From assembly GCA_037501455.1 (NCBI GenBank), contig CM074864.1, forward strand, positions 40,450,001 through 40,514,000: a stretch of 64,000 bases of DNA. The letters run 5' to 3'. Source of the DNA: Lantana camara. Taxonomy: Eukaryota; Streptophyta; Magnoliopsida; Lamiales; Verbenaceae. The translations under genes and the position numbers were made by a program. How positions within the stretch are numbered: position 1 is the stretch's first letter; each line of letters opens with the position of its first letter. Shown here one piece after another: positions 35,402 through 46,483 of this stretch. Below the pieces are notes generated by a model. The model saw only the letters and a program-made list of their open reading frames with translations, did not search any database and was not told the origin of the DNA.

Positions 35402-35671
35402 TAAGTGTTGGAAGACGGAAATTTTCCGAGTTTGGACAACCACAAAGTCTGGAAGGTAATTTGGAATTCGGATGTGATCCCAACAATAAGAGTCTTTGCA
35501 TGGAGGGCTTGTAATGACGTGTTATCGACGGCGAAATCCCTACTCCTCCGACATTGTTCTGTTGATAGTGTGTGCATTAATTGTGTGGATATTGACGATG
35601 ACTTAGCTCACGCCTTGGTACTTTGTCCTTTGGCCGCCAGACTTAAGCCCTCTCTAATTTTCCATGGGTAA
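35402..35671 (+). pseudogene. LINE ORF2 C-terminal zinc-binding (zf-RVT) region
   Basis: Reads HKVWKVIWNSDVIPTIRVFA, then WRACNDVLSTAKSLLLRHC and CINCVDIDDDLAHALVLCPL. The order W-KLIW...VRIFxWRA...C..C...HAL..CP is the zf-RVT domain after the RT of plant LINEs. The CACTA right end lies four bases before it, so the CACTA is inserted in this LINE. The upstream RT is not in the window. Confidence 0.75.
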
Positions 35672-36130
35672 AATATCATTTTTCGTCCTCTAAAGAAGTC
35701 TTTTTTTTTTATTTTAACCATGATCTTTTAACTTTTCTCACATTGCCTCCTTTTTTATTCCAAATTTCTCAATTTCAGTTATTTGGCTAACTGACGTTAA
35801 AAAATTGACGGAAAAAGTCATGTGTCACTCACGTGTCTCAGAAAGGAAATTTTTTTTCAGCCCTAAATGTTGCAAATTGGAGGGAAAACGTACTAGCAAC
35901 AAAAGTGGAGAGAAAGGTCGTCTATTAATAGGGTTTCCCTCACCTTTTTCCCCCAAAAATCAAATTAGGGTTTTTCATCCTCTCATATCCATGTCTTTGG
36001 AATTGTAGAAATAGAAGACGAGCATAAGGGTCAATCAAGCAACCTCATGAGATAGTTGGGATGGCTCTAGCGTATCTGAGCCCCACGCTAACGGTAGATA
36101 GGGACGCTCCAGCACATCTCAACCAGAGAG
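35672..36130. other. Sequence separating the two LINE pieces
   Basis: T-rich DNA followed by a stretch resembling a 5' leader (tattaatagggtttccc). No gene seen. It may be a later insertion in the LINE or part of its linker; I could not find clean ends. Confidence 0.4.
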
Positions 36131-36425
36131 TGCATGGTGGTGAGATGGGAAAAGCCGAGTCCCATTTGTGTTGAATTAAATTTTGATGGAACGATTTTCA
36201 AGAAGGAAAACACCATTGGAATTGGGGTAGTTGTGAGAGATTCGAATGATAATTGCATTTGTTAGAAAATGGATAGAACGTTTCATATTGCAGATCCAAC
36301 TGTGACGGGGACTCTCGCAGCTTTGTTGGCAGCCCGTCTGACGAGAGATTTCGGTTGACATAACCTTATTGTGGAAGGAGATAATCTTCATGTGATAAAT
36401 CAGCTCAAAAGCTTTCAGGACAATT
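36131..36425 (+). pseudogene. LINE RNase H-like (RVT_3) region
   Basis: Reads CVELNFDGTIFKKENTIGIG then VVVRDSNDN, a stop, and later GTLAALLAARLTRDFG, a stop, and LIVEGDNLHVINQLKSFQD. These are the DG, A-rich and EGD blocks of the RNase H domain found at the end of plant LINEs. Two in-frame stops make it dead. Confidence 0.72.
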
Positions 36426-37450
36426 TCTCTTCTTTAAGAAAAGTGATGTTAAGCACGCTTGTGCTAATTTCAATGATTATCGTTTTTCGTCTATTAAAAA
36501 TGGTGTGATTATGATCGTCCACAATTTAACTCGTAATACGATTTCAGTCCAACATCCCTTTATTCGCGTTCAACTTTTGCTATTTCTAATTTGCAATAAA
36601 ACGATCCCTTGATGCGATCCTTCCCTTAAAATAAAAAGTCTGACGGACGATATTATTAGATGGATAATTAGCCCTACAGTTCTTTTATTATATCAATGTA
36701 GACATTTACGTATAAATAAATACCGTTGGCTTTTGTGATAGAAAATTTTTTCTGTTAAAGTGAAAGTCGAAATTATTAGCCAAAAACGCCATTAACGGAC
36801 AAAAGATGAATAAATTGATGTTTGGGAGCGTAACCAACTCAATCGCCGACAATATATTAGACGGTGCGGACCTCGTTGCTTTAATTTAATGTTGTGCTGT
36901 CCCATTTGAGATTTTTTTTTTTTTTAATATATTTAAAAACATCCATTTGAGATTTCAGTAAAGCAAATAAAAACATTGTTCTCACGTATGTTAAAATTTA
37001 TAAAATCTCACAAAAATCATAATTCTACTATATTTGATACTGATATTAAATAGAAACACAACAAAATATAAAAATAGGTAACATATTTTTAAAAATTTAC
37101 TATGTGACAAGTGTACCATTTTATACACTTGCGAACCTAATTCATATACATGAATAAAATAAAATAGGAAAAGAATGAGCTTTGAAAAGAAATGAACAAG
37201 GAGATAAAATGACTTTATTATTTCAAAATTATTTACAATCTCATTAAACGTCTAACGACTTCGTGTTTGCTAAAAATTTGCTTTATTAATTGATGAATCA
37301 ATTCTAGTTTATCTATTTTTATTTAAATGCTCATACTCATATTTTTAACATTATTCATTATTTTTAATTTAAATGTTATTTGTGTTAGTTTCTGTTTTTA
37401 ATGAAGATTTTATCTATAATTCATTTATAATTTTTAATTTATCTAAATTT
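36426..37450. other. AT-rich intergenic DNA
   Basis: No gene, RNA or clear repeat seen. The left part may be LINE 3' tail. Confidence 0.5.
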
Positions 37451-37561
37451 TTAATATTTGAGTTCTTTGACTATAATTACACTTTTGAGCATCGTACAAA
37501 TCAGTTTAATATTTGAGTTCTTTGACTATAGTTACACTTTTGAGCATCGTACAAATCAGTT
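37451..37561. repeat. Perfect-looking tandem duplication, 55-bp unit
   Basis: Two adjacent copies of a unit containing atttgagttctttgactata and cttttgagcatcgtacaaat, with one substitution. Confidence 0.92.
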
Positions 37562-37749
37562 TTTATTGTTAATATATTTAAATAATATTTTCTTTAATTT
37601 CTATTATCGAATTTTTTTTCTTTAATACATAAATTTTTATTTCGTAATGTAGTTGTAACATGTTAAGTAATTAAAAATAAAATTATTTATCACTTATATT
37701 TTTTCTTGTTTCTTCAAAATTTATTATTTACCTTATTTGCATTTATAGT

Positions 37750-37880
37750 TACTTGACACGGATACGGATGCGGATACGAATACGACGACACAGATTTTTC
37801 TTGAATTTCTCATGTGAAAAGTGTCGGACACAGTATTCGATACGAATATCCGATATAACACGATATGATAAAAACATATT
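37750..37880. repeat. Remnant with GTGTCGGACAC-type motif
   Basis: Contains cacggatacggatgcggata and aagtgtcggacacag. The same type of wording occurs at 61680-61740 and 62320-62490, so this is probably a fragment of one repeat family. Class unknown. Confidence 0.45.
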
Positions 37881-37974
37881 TTTAAAATAGTACGGGCATC
37901 CTAAATAATTACTATATGTGTATTTATATGCATATTAAAATAGTTTGTTTCATTGGTTTTATTAGTTGACTTTC

Positions 37975-40437
37975 GAGGATTTTTCAAAGATATTATTCAA
38001 AATGGATGGGTTAATGTTTTGATATAAAACGCCATAGATTATGGCGTCCCACCATTTTTTTATAATTTTTTTTAATGGGGTTGTCATTCTCTATAGCGAC
38101 CCAATACTTTTTAAATTTTTTTTTTTAATATTTTATTGGGGGGTTTGCCAGAGAGAACGACAACCCCATTAATTGAGGTTTCACTATGCACGTATACAAT
38201 TTCCATGATATTAAAATTACATATAGATACACTACTTAATAGCAGATTTCCATGGGCCATTTTTTATGGGTGATTTTCTACTTTTGTTGCACAATTTTTG
38301 ATATATTAAATTTTTGATGTACTTTTATGGTGTATCATAAAAATGGGTTTTCCATTTTCTCAAAAGGCCGAATATAAAGCTTTTTTTTTTAAATTCTTTT
38401 CCTTGAATCAAAAGCAAATTCAATGAAGAAAAACATCCACTCACAACACCACGTGCTATTATGACTGACATTTTTTGCTTTTTTTTGTTTTCATAATCAA
38501 TATAAGCGAGACCAAAGTTTGCGAGATTTTGTACATGAACAATGATACTGCCATTGTTAATGGATAAAAAAAGAATCCAAAATTTACAAGATTTTATACG
38601 TGAACAGTGATACCCCATTATTTAATAAAAAAAAATCTTCAATAGTCTTTTTTTTTTTTTTTTTTAAAGAAAGTAATCCTCAATTTCTTTTCCTTTTTTC
38701 CTTCTCAATTTCTTTTCCTTTCTCCTTTATTATCTCGATCATGTATTTCAAATTTCTTCTCCTACCTAAGTCAAGCTCTATTTTATTTTTATATTATAGA
38801 ATTTATGTTTTATTTTCTCAGTCTACAAATATTACCAACAATAAAAATAAATTTTGACGTGACCTCTTCAATTATTTTTTTTTTCTTTTTTCTTTCTTTT
38901 ATATTATTTTGATAAGACACTCCATGCATTTCAAATTTCGTCTCTACCCAAATCAAACTCTATTTTCTTCTTATCTTATAGAATTTTTATTTTACTTCTC
39001 TCCTTCTACAAATATTTTATTCATGTACTATTTAAAAAGAGAAATTGGCCAGAATTTCTTTTACTAAAACCGCCATTATCAAGGGAGATCAAAATTTGGC
39101 ATACATTAAAAACTTGTACTTTACTTTTTATTGAATCCGTTTTTTAGAAAAATGGGTTCACTGTTCATTTATAAAAAAAAAAAGCCAAGAATGTCAGTTA
39201 TAATAGTAGGTGTTGTTGTGCGAATGGATGTTTTTCTTTAGGACTCTACTAATGTGAAATTTTTTCTCGCAAACAATTAATTATCCTTCTTTTACAAATA
39301 TTAACTATCTTCTTTTATAATTTATAAAAAGTAGAACTCCGAGAAAAATATAAGAAAATAACTAATTTATATGATTAGGAGTCTAGTAAAATTTATCAAA
39401 CTTGTCAGAAAAATCATAAAAGAAAAATATAATCACTGATTTTCTTGCGAAAGAATCTAATAAAATGTAAAGTAGAATCGTAAAAGAAACATATAATCAC
39501 TAATTTTCTTGCCGAAAGAATCCAATAAAATGCAAAGTAAATCAAGAATTTATAGCAAAATCAAAACTAAATCAAAAATTCACACCTAACATACATGTAT
39601 AAATCATGTCATAAACTTCTGTGTTTCTTTTTGTTTTTAAACTTTCTTGTTCTTTTTTTCTTTTCCTTTTTTTTTTTTTTCTCTCGAAAAACTTCATACT
39701 TAAAAGCTATTAAGAAAAACTAACGTGTGTGAAAATTTTATATTATAAAATATTTATATTTTCTCATACACACGTTTTTACACTATTTAAAATTTTTGGT
39801 TTTCTCATACACACGTATTTACATTATTTGAAATTTTTGGTTTTCTTTAGTTAATTTTTCAGATGGAAGATGTACCTTCAAATAGTAAAATCATGGGGAT
39901 TGGAGATTGACGACGAAAATGATTTTAAAAGATTAAGTTACAAAAACATAATTTTTTACGATTTGAGGATCAATTATAAATAAATTAAGTAAAAAATATA
40001 TATATAAACAAAATAAGTAACCAAATATTAAGGCTAAGCTAATCACTAATCTAATAATTGTGATTTTTCTAGAAAAGAATTTTCCTTTTCTTTAGAGAAA
40101 AAGGATTCAAGAAAAAAAATAAAAAAAAATCCTTATGTATGTGCATAGTAAAACCTCAGTTAATGGGGTCGCAGTTTTCTCTCGTGACCCCATTAAAATA
40201 TTAAAAAAAAATTGAATTTGGTGGCCAGAGATTTTGGCGATCGTGATTAAAATATTAAAAAAAATTTGAAAAGTATTGGGTCGCCATAGAGAATGGTAAC
40301 ACCATTAAAAAAATTATAAAAAAATGATGGGAAGCCACAATCGTCTGTGGCCTTTTATATCAAAATATTAACCCATCCAATTTAAATAAGGCTTTATGAA
40401 TTCGATTTAATTTAAATAATATTTTTTAAAAATCCTG
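37975..40437. mobile_element. MULE 1, non-autonomous Mutator-like element
   Basis: Long terminal inverted repeats at 37975-38191 and 40141-40437 (GAGGATTTTT ... AAAAATCCTG). They share tatggcgaccc-type blocks and the sequence before gcac at the inner edge. Flanks GTTGACTTTC (37965-37974) and GTCGACTTTC (40438-40447) are a 10-bp target duplication with one mismatch. TIRs above 200 bp and a 10-bp duplication are typical of Mutator-like elements. The interior has diverged tandem repeats (38710-39025, 39420-39540 and 39706-39850) and no transposase. Confidence 0.88.
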
Positions 40438-40706
40438 GTCGACTTTCTAATGGTTTACTTTGGTGAAATTATAGAAATAGAGTCATTTGACTTTTGTATT
40501 GTAAAAATAGTATAGAATTGCTTTATATTATAATATTAGGGTGAAACGTTAATTGTATCAACGTCTTCATCATATAGGATTTTAATGTATAAATATTATA
40601 TATAAGATCCAACATTTTATAAGTTTTTTCAATTTGGTCCTTTAATTTCCCTTTCTTGTATTTTTCCTACAAACTTGGTATTTATATTATTTATTATTTT
40701 TTCTTA

Positions 40707-40847
40707 TTCTTTTATACCTTGTATAATTGTATCTTTATTTATTACAATTTTATTTAATGTTCGTTCGTAATTCTTCTTATATATTTTTTCCTTTTGTAAA
40801 GTTGTTTCTAAATTATTTCCCATATATTTAATATTTTTAGTGCTCAT
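40707..40847 (-). pseudogene. EPRV: N-terminal start of the presumed coat ORF
   Basis: ATG at 40847 follows the small ORF's stop by 17 bases. The frame runs 46 codons of Lys/Asn/Glu-rich sequence to a stop, and related coding-like sequence continues a little further. Its place after the small ORF suggests it is the other end of the coat ORF whose C-terminal part is at 46484-47086. That is inferred from position, not homology. Confidence 0.4.
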
Positions 40848-40863
40848 AAATTTTTATTTTTTA

Positions 40864-41232
40864 TTATGCTGTCGTCAGACTATTTATTATTTTTATTCTT
40901 TCTTCATACCATTTTATAGCTTCTTTATTTTCCTCTAATAAATGTTTATTTACCATATTATAACGAGGTATATTTTTTATTGTCCATTCTAAAGATTCAT
41001 TATATTTTTTAATTGTTTTAACACTTTTTTCCAAATCTAACAATGTATTCTTACAAACTTCTCTGTATTTTATCAGATCTTTTTCTGTTATTTTTAGTTC
41101 CTTCATTATTTTTTCATTCATATATTTTTCAAATTCATTAATTATTTCTCTCGATTTTTCTATTTGTTCTTTTATGGATTTTCTTACTAATCTAAGTTCT
41201 TGTCTATTAAGTTGTTTCTGATATTGATCCAT
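40864..41232 (-). CDS. EPRV: small coiled-coil protein (ORF1-like)
   Basis: 122 codons from ATG 41232 (MDQYQKQLN) with no interruption. Rich in Lys, Glu and Ile with heptad-like spacing, so probably a long coiled coil. It is the first ORF after the promoter and leader. Function unknown; it could be virion-associated or an assembly factor by analogy with small caulimovirus proteins. A near-cognate TTG extends the frame to 41262, but ATG is the simpler start. Confidence 0.55.
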   Translation of the reverse strand: MDQYQKQLNRQELRLVRKSIKEQIEKSREIINEFEKYMNEKIMKELKITEKDLIKYREVCKNTLLDLEKSVKTIKKYNESLEWTIKNIPRYNMVNKHLLEENKEAIKWYEERIKIINSLTTA

Positions 41233-41660
41233 TTTTAACCTTCTATTTTTATTTATATGCAATTTATGATTATGAGCAAAGGGTTATATATGAAATAATC
41301 AGATTTAATAACAAAATTCATCTATAAATTATTTTAACAAGAGTACTCTAAAATCCATTCTGAAATCCTAATACACAAAATATTTTGAGTAAAGTTTATT
41401 ACCTTTCTTTATCTCCTTCGTCTTCTAACAGATCTATCGGATTCTTCTAAAACTCGTCTTCTTCTTCCTCGATCAGCTCAACATTCCAACAGTCCTGACG
41501 GCCTCCTGCCTATATGGACCTCAACGGAAAACAAGCTTCGATCTCCGACGGAAAAATCACTACGGCTTATAGAATGACAATCTATTTGGCAGGATAAGGG
41601 AGTAAAGAAATATAATAAGCTCAAAACAAAATGGAAATTGTGATTTATGAAAGAAAGGAT

Positions 41661-41685
41661 TTTATTTCCCCTTTAAGGGTTTATT
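41661..41685 (-). terminator. EPRV poly(A) signals
   Basis: Two AATAAA motifs on the minus strand (41680-41685 and 41661-41666), about 115-140 bases downstream of the TATA box. In plant pararetroviruses the poly(A) signal sits shortly after the cap site, so the genomic RNA passes it once before being cut. Confidence 0.7.
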
Positions 41686-41795
41686 TTTCCATACTCAGTA
41701 CAAAAGACAAACACTCGGATTACAATTCTCACAGATATTTTTTCTCACTCTTGACTCTCTGATTTTCGATGCCCTTCTCTATTACAGACTCTATC

Positions 41796-41803
41796 AATTT
41801 ATA
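41796..41803 (-). promoter_or_regulatory. EPRV TATA box (35S-like promoter)
   Basis: The minus strand reads TTCTATAAATTG, downstream of the TGACGT repeats and upstream of the poly(A) signals, the arrangement of the caulimovirus genomic-RNA promoter. Confidence 0.75.
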
Positions 41804-41918
41804 GAACTCTAAAACGAGTAAAGGGATAAGATTCCTTCAGATAAGGAAATCCTAACTTTTATTTGTATCCTTCAGATCTATCTTTTTCTTCAACGGCTGA
41901 GATCTTGCCGACAGTTTG

Positions 41919-41980
41919 CAGACGTCATGGCTTACGTCTCTCTATTGGTTGCAGACGTCATTGCTTACGTCTCTCTATTT
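41919..41980 (-). promoter_or_regulatory. EPRV as-1-like enhancer, two tandem 32-bp copies
   Basis: Two adjacent copies of a unit which on the minus strand reads GACGTAAGC then ATGACGTCTGC, with one substitution between them. Each unit holds two ACGT cores, TGACGT-type sites like the as-1 element of the 35S promoter, recognised by TGA bZIP factors. About 120-180 bases upstream of the TATA box. Confidence 0.8.
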
Positions 41981-42177
41981 AGACTCTTCTTTTTATGCAG
42001 TCACATCCTAGTTTCTGTATGGCACCCAATCAACTTGCATGCCTCTTGTCTTGTAGCAGTGGAGCAAATAGTTCTATGGGTAACAAGGCACCTATAGTAT
42101 TCCTCTAGTAATCCAGATCTTGGATCATTTGGAGAGCCTTTAGTAACTAGTAACCAGTTACCAGCAGCAAAGATGGT

Positions 42178-43054
42178 TTAAAAACCTTTATTCAGAAGAT
42201 TCTCTGAGATACTTTGTATGGATTTTATCCCAAGAGCTCTTCTTGTAACAACCCATTCCGGGGAATATATTGCAGCCTTGAAACTTTTCCTTCCAACTTC
42301 CAAGCTGACGTTGCTATATAATGGATTTATTGAGACAATATGAAGTGACTCATACCATCTATTTCCCTCTAATTCTGGAGATATGGTATAGAATTTCAAG
42401 ACGCATTGTCTTCCTTTAGCAAATTGAGAAACCTTGGACTTGAATGTATCCTCAAATCCACTTATTTCCTTTTGTTCTTTGCTTAGATATATTAAATCAA
42501 GAAAACCGAATTCTGCAAGTTTTAGAACTTGGTTTGGATCTGCCCCATTGATTGCAGTTAATCTAGGGTATATTGTGTTTCCGCTTGAGTAAAAGATTTC
42601 ATCACAATCTGGATAGTTGTATGCCAGATCAAACATTCTTTTATATTCTTTATCATAAGAGTGTTTTGGTATATATTCACCCTTTATTTGCACAGTTTTG
42701 AAAGAACTAGTTTTTTGCAGTGGTTCTATTTTTATTGTTCTTGTAGAGGATGTCTTTTTCTCTTCCTCGACTTTTATCTCTTTTTTCTTATTTTCTTCCT
42801 CTATTTTTACAGGCATCTCTGGCTTTTTACTGCCTGAACACTCTGCCTTTTCTTTATCATTTTCTAATTTTTTCAATTCTTTTATATAAATTATCCATTC
42901 TTTTTGCATTTTCTATGACAAGATCGGATAAAACTCTGAGACTATCTTGTATGGAGTCTTCAAAGATGTTTAGTGCTTCATTTATATCAAGAGAGATTAC
43001 TCTCAGTGTATCAACTTCTGTCTTTATTTCGGTTAATTCCTGTATGTCCTTCAT
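42178..43054 (-). pseudogene. EPRV: probable inclusion-body/transactivator protein, frameshifted
   Basis: ATG 43054 opens 65 codons (coiled-coil-like, Glu/Ile/Asp-rich) ending at 42857. A second frame, overlapping from 42909, runs 243 codons to 42178. A frameshift in the overlap separates them. The C-terminal 150 residues are compact with conserved-looking aromatics; the middle is Lys/Glu-rich. Its position, after RNase H and before the promoter, is that of the viroplasmin/TAV gene. Identification rests on position and size more than on motif. Confidence 0.55.
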
Positions 43055-43096
43055 CCTTCAGAATGAAGATGAAATAAAACTTTATTAGCCTTGAAG

Positions 43097-43295
43097 TGAT
43101 TTTTGGGAAATCACCACCCTTCAACGGATTTGTTATTGTCTTTACCATCTACCGTTTGAGATGGACTAGGTATATGTATACGCATATACTCGTCTCAATA
43201 TGATTTTTGGAAAATCATCACCCATTAACGGATTTGATAATGTCTTTACCATCTACCGGTTGAGATGGACTAGGTATATGTAAACGCATATACTC
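43097..43295 (-). repeat. EPRV: tandem duplication, about 100 bp, before the inclusion-body ORF
   Basis: Two copies of a unit with tttaccatctaccg and gagatggactaggtatatgt, plus tatactcg at the end. It fills the gap between RNase H and the next ORF, where some caulimoviruses have a second promoter. Whether it has promoter activity is unknown. Confidence 0.85.
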
Positions 43296-43299
43296 GCCT

Positions 43300-43623
43300 T
43301 TAATCAAGACCAAAATCAACATTTCGAGAAAGGAAATCAGCTAAGAAATTATCCATTCCTCTGATATGTTTTACCTTAAAATTATAGTGTGACAAGAAAA
43401 CTTGCCAACGATGCAATCTCCTATATTGAGGTTTATTTGAAAGTTTATTTTGTATTAAACTCTGAATTTGAGTATTATCTGTATGAACTTCAAAAGGTTT
43501 TTGTAAAAGAAAAAGTGAAAACTTTTCTATTCCTCTTATTATACCAAGTAGTTTTTTTTCATGTGTTGTATAATTTTGCTTCAGCTTGACTGAAAGTTCC
43601 ACTGGTATATCTACAAATTTCAT
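43300..43623 (-). pseudogene. EPRV: RNase H domain
   Basis: Reads YTTHEKKLLGIIRGIEKF, VHTDNTQI and the end block HIRGMDNFLADFLSR, the caulimovirid RNase H segment after RT. It is out of frame with the RT piece at 43649-43966: a frameshift lies near 43575-43590, and a TGA at 43649-43651 separates them. Confidence 0.85.
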
Positions 43624-43648
43624 TTAGATCTGTTTTTAGAATTGCAGA

Positions 43649-43966
43649 TCAATATAAATCTGAAGCATCAGTTTGGACAATAAGATTGTCTTTATCTTCA
43701 GGTAGTCTTAATTCTAGCAGTGTTTTACATTCCTCTTTAAGACTAACAACTATATCTGTATGTCTAGAATTCCATCCTTTAGTATTATTTTTCCTAAGCA
43801 ATTTTTGTATTTCATGCTTTTTCTTTGCTAATTCTGGAATAAATCCTTCAGCATAGTTTAAGCATCCTAGAAACCTTTCTATTTGATTTCTATTGTCTAG
43901 TTTGTCTGGAAATTCTAAGATTTTTCGTGAAATATGAGGTTGCAATTTTATTCCTGCGGCACTCAA
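43649..43966 (-). pseudogene. EPRV: RT C-terminal/connection region
   Basis: Continues the RT with FLGCLNYAEGFIPELA and reaches VQTDASDLY, the first RNase H aspartate block, where a TGA stop interrupts. It is separated from the main RT frame by a frameshift in an A-run (about 43986-43998). Confidence 0.82.
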
Positions 43967-43983
43967 TTTTAACCCTAAGAATT

Positions 43984-45222
43984 CTATTTCTTTTTTTTCT
44001 CTATTATGGCTTTTCTCTTAGAGAGAGCAATTCCATTTTCTTTACAAAATTTTGCAAATAGTAAAAGATGTTTTCTATGATCTTCTTCTGTATCTGAAGA
44101 GATTAAGATATCATCGATATATACTATCATAAATTTATGGTATTTTGAAAAGATATTATCCATTTTCCTTTGGTATATCGAAGGTGCATTTTTTAACCCA
44201 AAAGGCATTACAAGCCATTCGTAATGTCCTTGAGGAGCACTGAATGCAGTGTATTGAATACTATCTTCTTCCATTTTTATTTGCCAAAAGCCAGAAGTAC
44301 AATCAAATTTAGAATAGAAAGACTTGTTTTTGACTAGGTTTATAATAACTTCTTTATTTGGTAAAGGATAACTATCAGTTTTAGTAAAATAGTTTAATCT
44401 TTTATAATTCATTACCATTCTAGCTTTATTCCTTTTCCTTTCTGCTTCATTCATAACCATAAAAGCAGGACTTGAGAAAGGGCTGAAGCTTTTTCGAATG
44501 ATTTTTTTATCAAGTAGTTCTTCTATTTGTTTTTTAAATTCTTGTCTTTCATCAATAGTATATAACATAGGTTTTTCCTTTATAATTACATTTTCGGTTA
44601 ATTCTAGTTTAGCTTTAGGATGACTTTCTTTCCAAAAAGCTAATGGATTATTATTATAGTTTTCTTCTATTTTCTTTTTAATAACATCTAAGTTTATTCT
44701 TTTTATAGAAATGGTATTTATCTGTATTGGAATTTTTTCAAACACCTGTCGTCCACCACGCTCAGCTGGCTGAACTCTGAATGGTTTATTGACTCTCGGT
44801 ATTTTAAGAAGATGTCCACAAGATGTTTTTAGTGTTACCATATATACGTTTTGTGTATAGAATTGAAATTGTTCAAGGAAATCATTTCCCAATAATATAT
44901 CTGCTTCTAAAGAATTGTATTCATATACATGTTTAATAAGAATTATCTTACTTCCAAGTATTATTTCTACATCTTTAGCTACCTTATTAATAGCTTGAGA
45001 TTGTCCCGTTATTCCTTTAATTCTTATATTGCTATCTGTTTTCCATTCTTTAAATAAGAATGTTTTAAATATTGTTATTTCTAATCCCGTATCTATCAAA
45101 GCGCATGTTGTTATATTTCCTTTTAAAAGTGTTAGTTGTATGAAAACACTTAAAGGAAAATTAATTCCTTTCATATTTAGGATAAAATATTTCATTTTCT
45201 TGTATTTGGAGTGTAACTCCAT
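43984..45222 (-). pseudogene. EPRV: protease and reverse transcriptase
   Basis: A 412-codon frame. A retropepsin domain has ALIDTG at residues 41-46 and ILLGNDFL at 109-116. RT blocks then run from about residue 220: SPFSSPAF, KFDCTSGFWQI, QGHYEWLVMPFGLKNAP and the catalytic YIDD at 368-371. It overlaps the upstream frame by about 60 bases. The catalytic motifs look intact; the frame is lost in an A9 run near its end, removing the remaining RT and RNase H. Together with the downstream pieces it is one pol gene with three breaks. Confidence 0.9.
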
Positions 45223-46483
45223 GCTTTTCTATTTTGTAATATTCACAATTATTGAGAAATTCATTTCCTAGAATTATATCAAAGAATTCTCCATTCATGT
45301 ATGTATCTATACAACATTTAACTTTCAATTTTATTCCTTGTATTGTAATTGGGACATATAACTCTTGATTGCACGTTGCCTTATATCCATCTAAGGTTGT
45401 ATATTGGATTGGTAGGCTAGTAATCATTCCTATTAGTCCTTTATTTTTTACTTGAGCAAAGCGGTTAACACTAGCTCCTGTATCTATCAATATTTTAGGT
45501 CCAAATATTCTATCAGTTCCATTAAAATATTCTCCTTCTATGATCATTGAATTTGTATATCTTAGAGATTTATTAACCGTTAACTTTCTTTCTATTTTTA
45601 TACCAGAACTTTCTCCAGTAAGAGAATATTTAGAACTTCCTCCTAATAATCTGTTTCCTTGGAAACTTAAACTAGAAGGTAATAATCTCTTTTCCATTTC
45701 TGGTTTATTATTAATTTCTATTTGATAGGGTTCTATTTCTTGTATCTCTTCTAATAAAGGTAATTTTGCTGTAGCTATATCTTTACATTCTTCATCTATT
45801 TTTAAGTATGGTTCATTTTGATAAGTTCTGCCATAATTACTATTACTTAGCACATAAAGTGCTCTATAGTAGATAGTGAAAGCCTTACTTCCATCTTTTA
45901 AACCTATATCTTTTAGAAATTTATAATGTAAAGTTAAAACTTCATCTATGTTTTCATCTTGCAAATTGATACTATATTTTGGAAACACATCAAAAAGAAA
46001 TTGTTTATAAAACAAGTTTCCTTCTATTGTTCCCAAATGACTAGTTTTAGCATCTCTAAATCTTTGATCATGTAAAGATAGAACTAATGGACTATCGATA
46101 CATTCTCTGAATAGAGATTTAACTAGAAATTGAACTCTTCCCAAATATATATATTGTATTTTTTATCTAAGAGATTTTTTCACTTTATTTATAGCATTAT
46201 TAGCAATTCCTCTTGTTATAAGACTTATCTTGACCTTTCCAGAAGTATTTTCTATACTTATAGCTTTTTCTACCTCGTGATAGTTATAGATATTTATCTT
46301 ATTTCTTTTTACTAAATTAGCCAATCCAGTGAATATATTATTTGTTGGATTTGCTGCACTTAACTTTAAGTTTTTTATTTTGTCAAGTGTTTCTTGACTA
46401 AAAGTTATTCGTTTAGCATATCCTGCTGTACTCTCTTCTTCTAGCATTTCTTCTTCGTTATAATTCTATATTTCAGAATCCAT
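45161..46483 (-). pseudogene. EPRV: 30K movement protein with a second retropepsin-like domain
   Basis: ATG 46483 directly follows the coat stop (TAAATG). The frame is interrupted by TAG at its sixth codon and TAA at 46163-46165, but otherwise continues to 45161. The stretch from LGRVQFLVKSLFRECIDSPL through LGTIEGNLFYKQFLF is the 30K-superfamily movement core, which acts at plasmodesmata. After a linker the last 120 codons hold ILIDTGASVNRF and DIILGNEFL, a retropepsin-like fold separate from the protease at the start of the pol frame. Confidence 0.8.

Noticed and set aside
41919..41980. CRISPR-like short repeat
   Set aside because: Only two directly adjacent copies without spacers, in a plant viral promoter; explained by as-1-like elements.
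42698..43088. Plus-strand Phe/Ser-rich open frames
   Set aside because: Shadows of the Lys/Glu-rich minus-strand viral gene.
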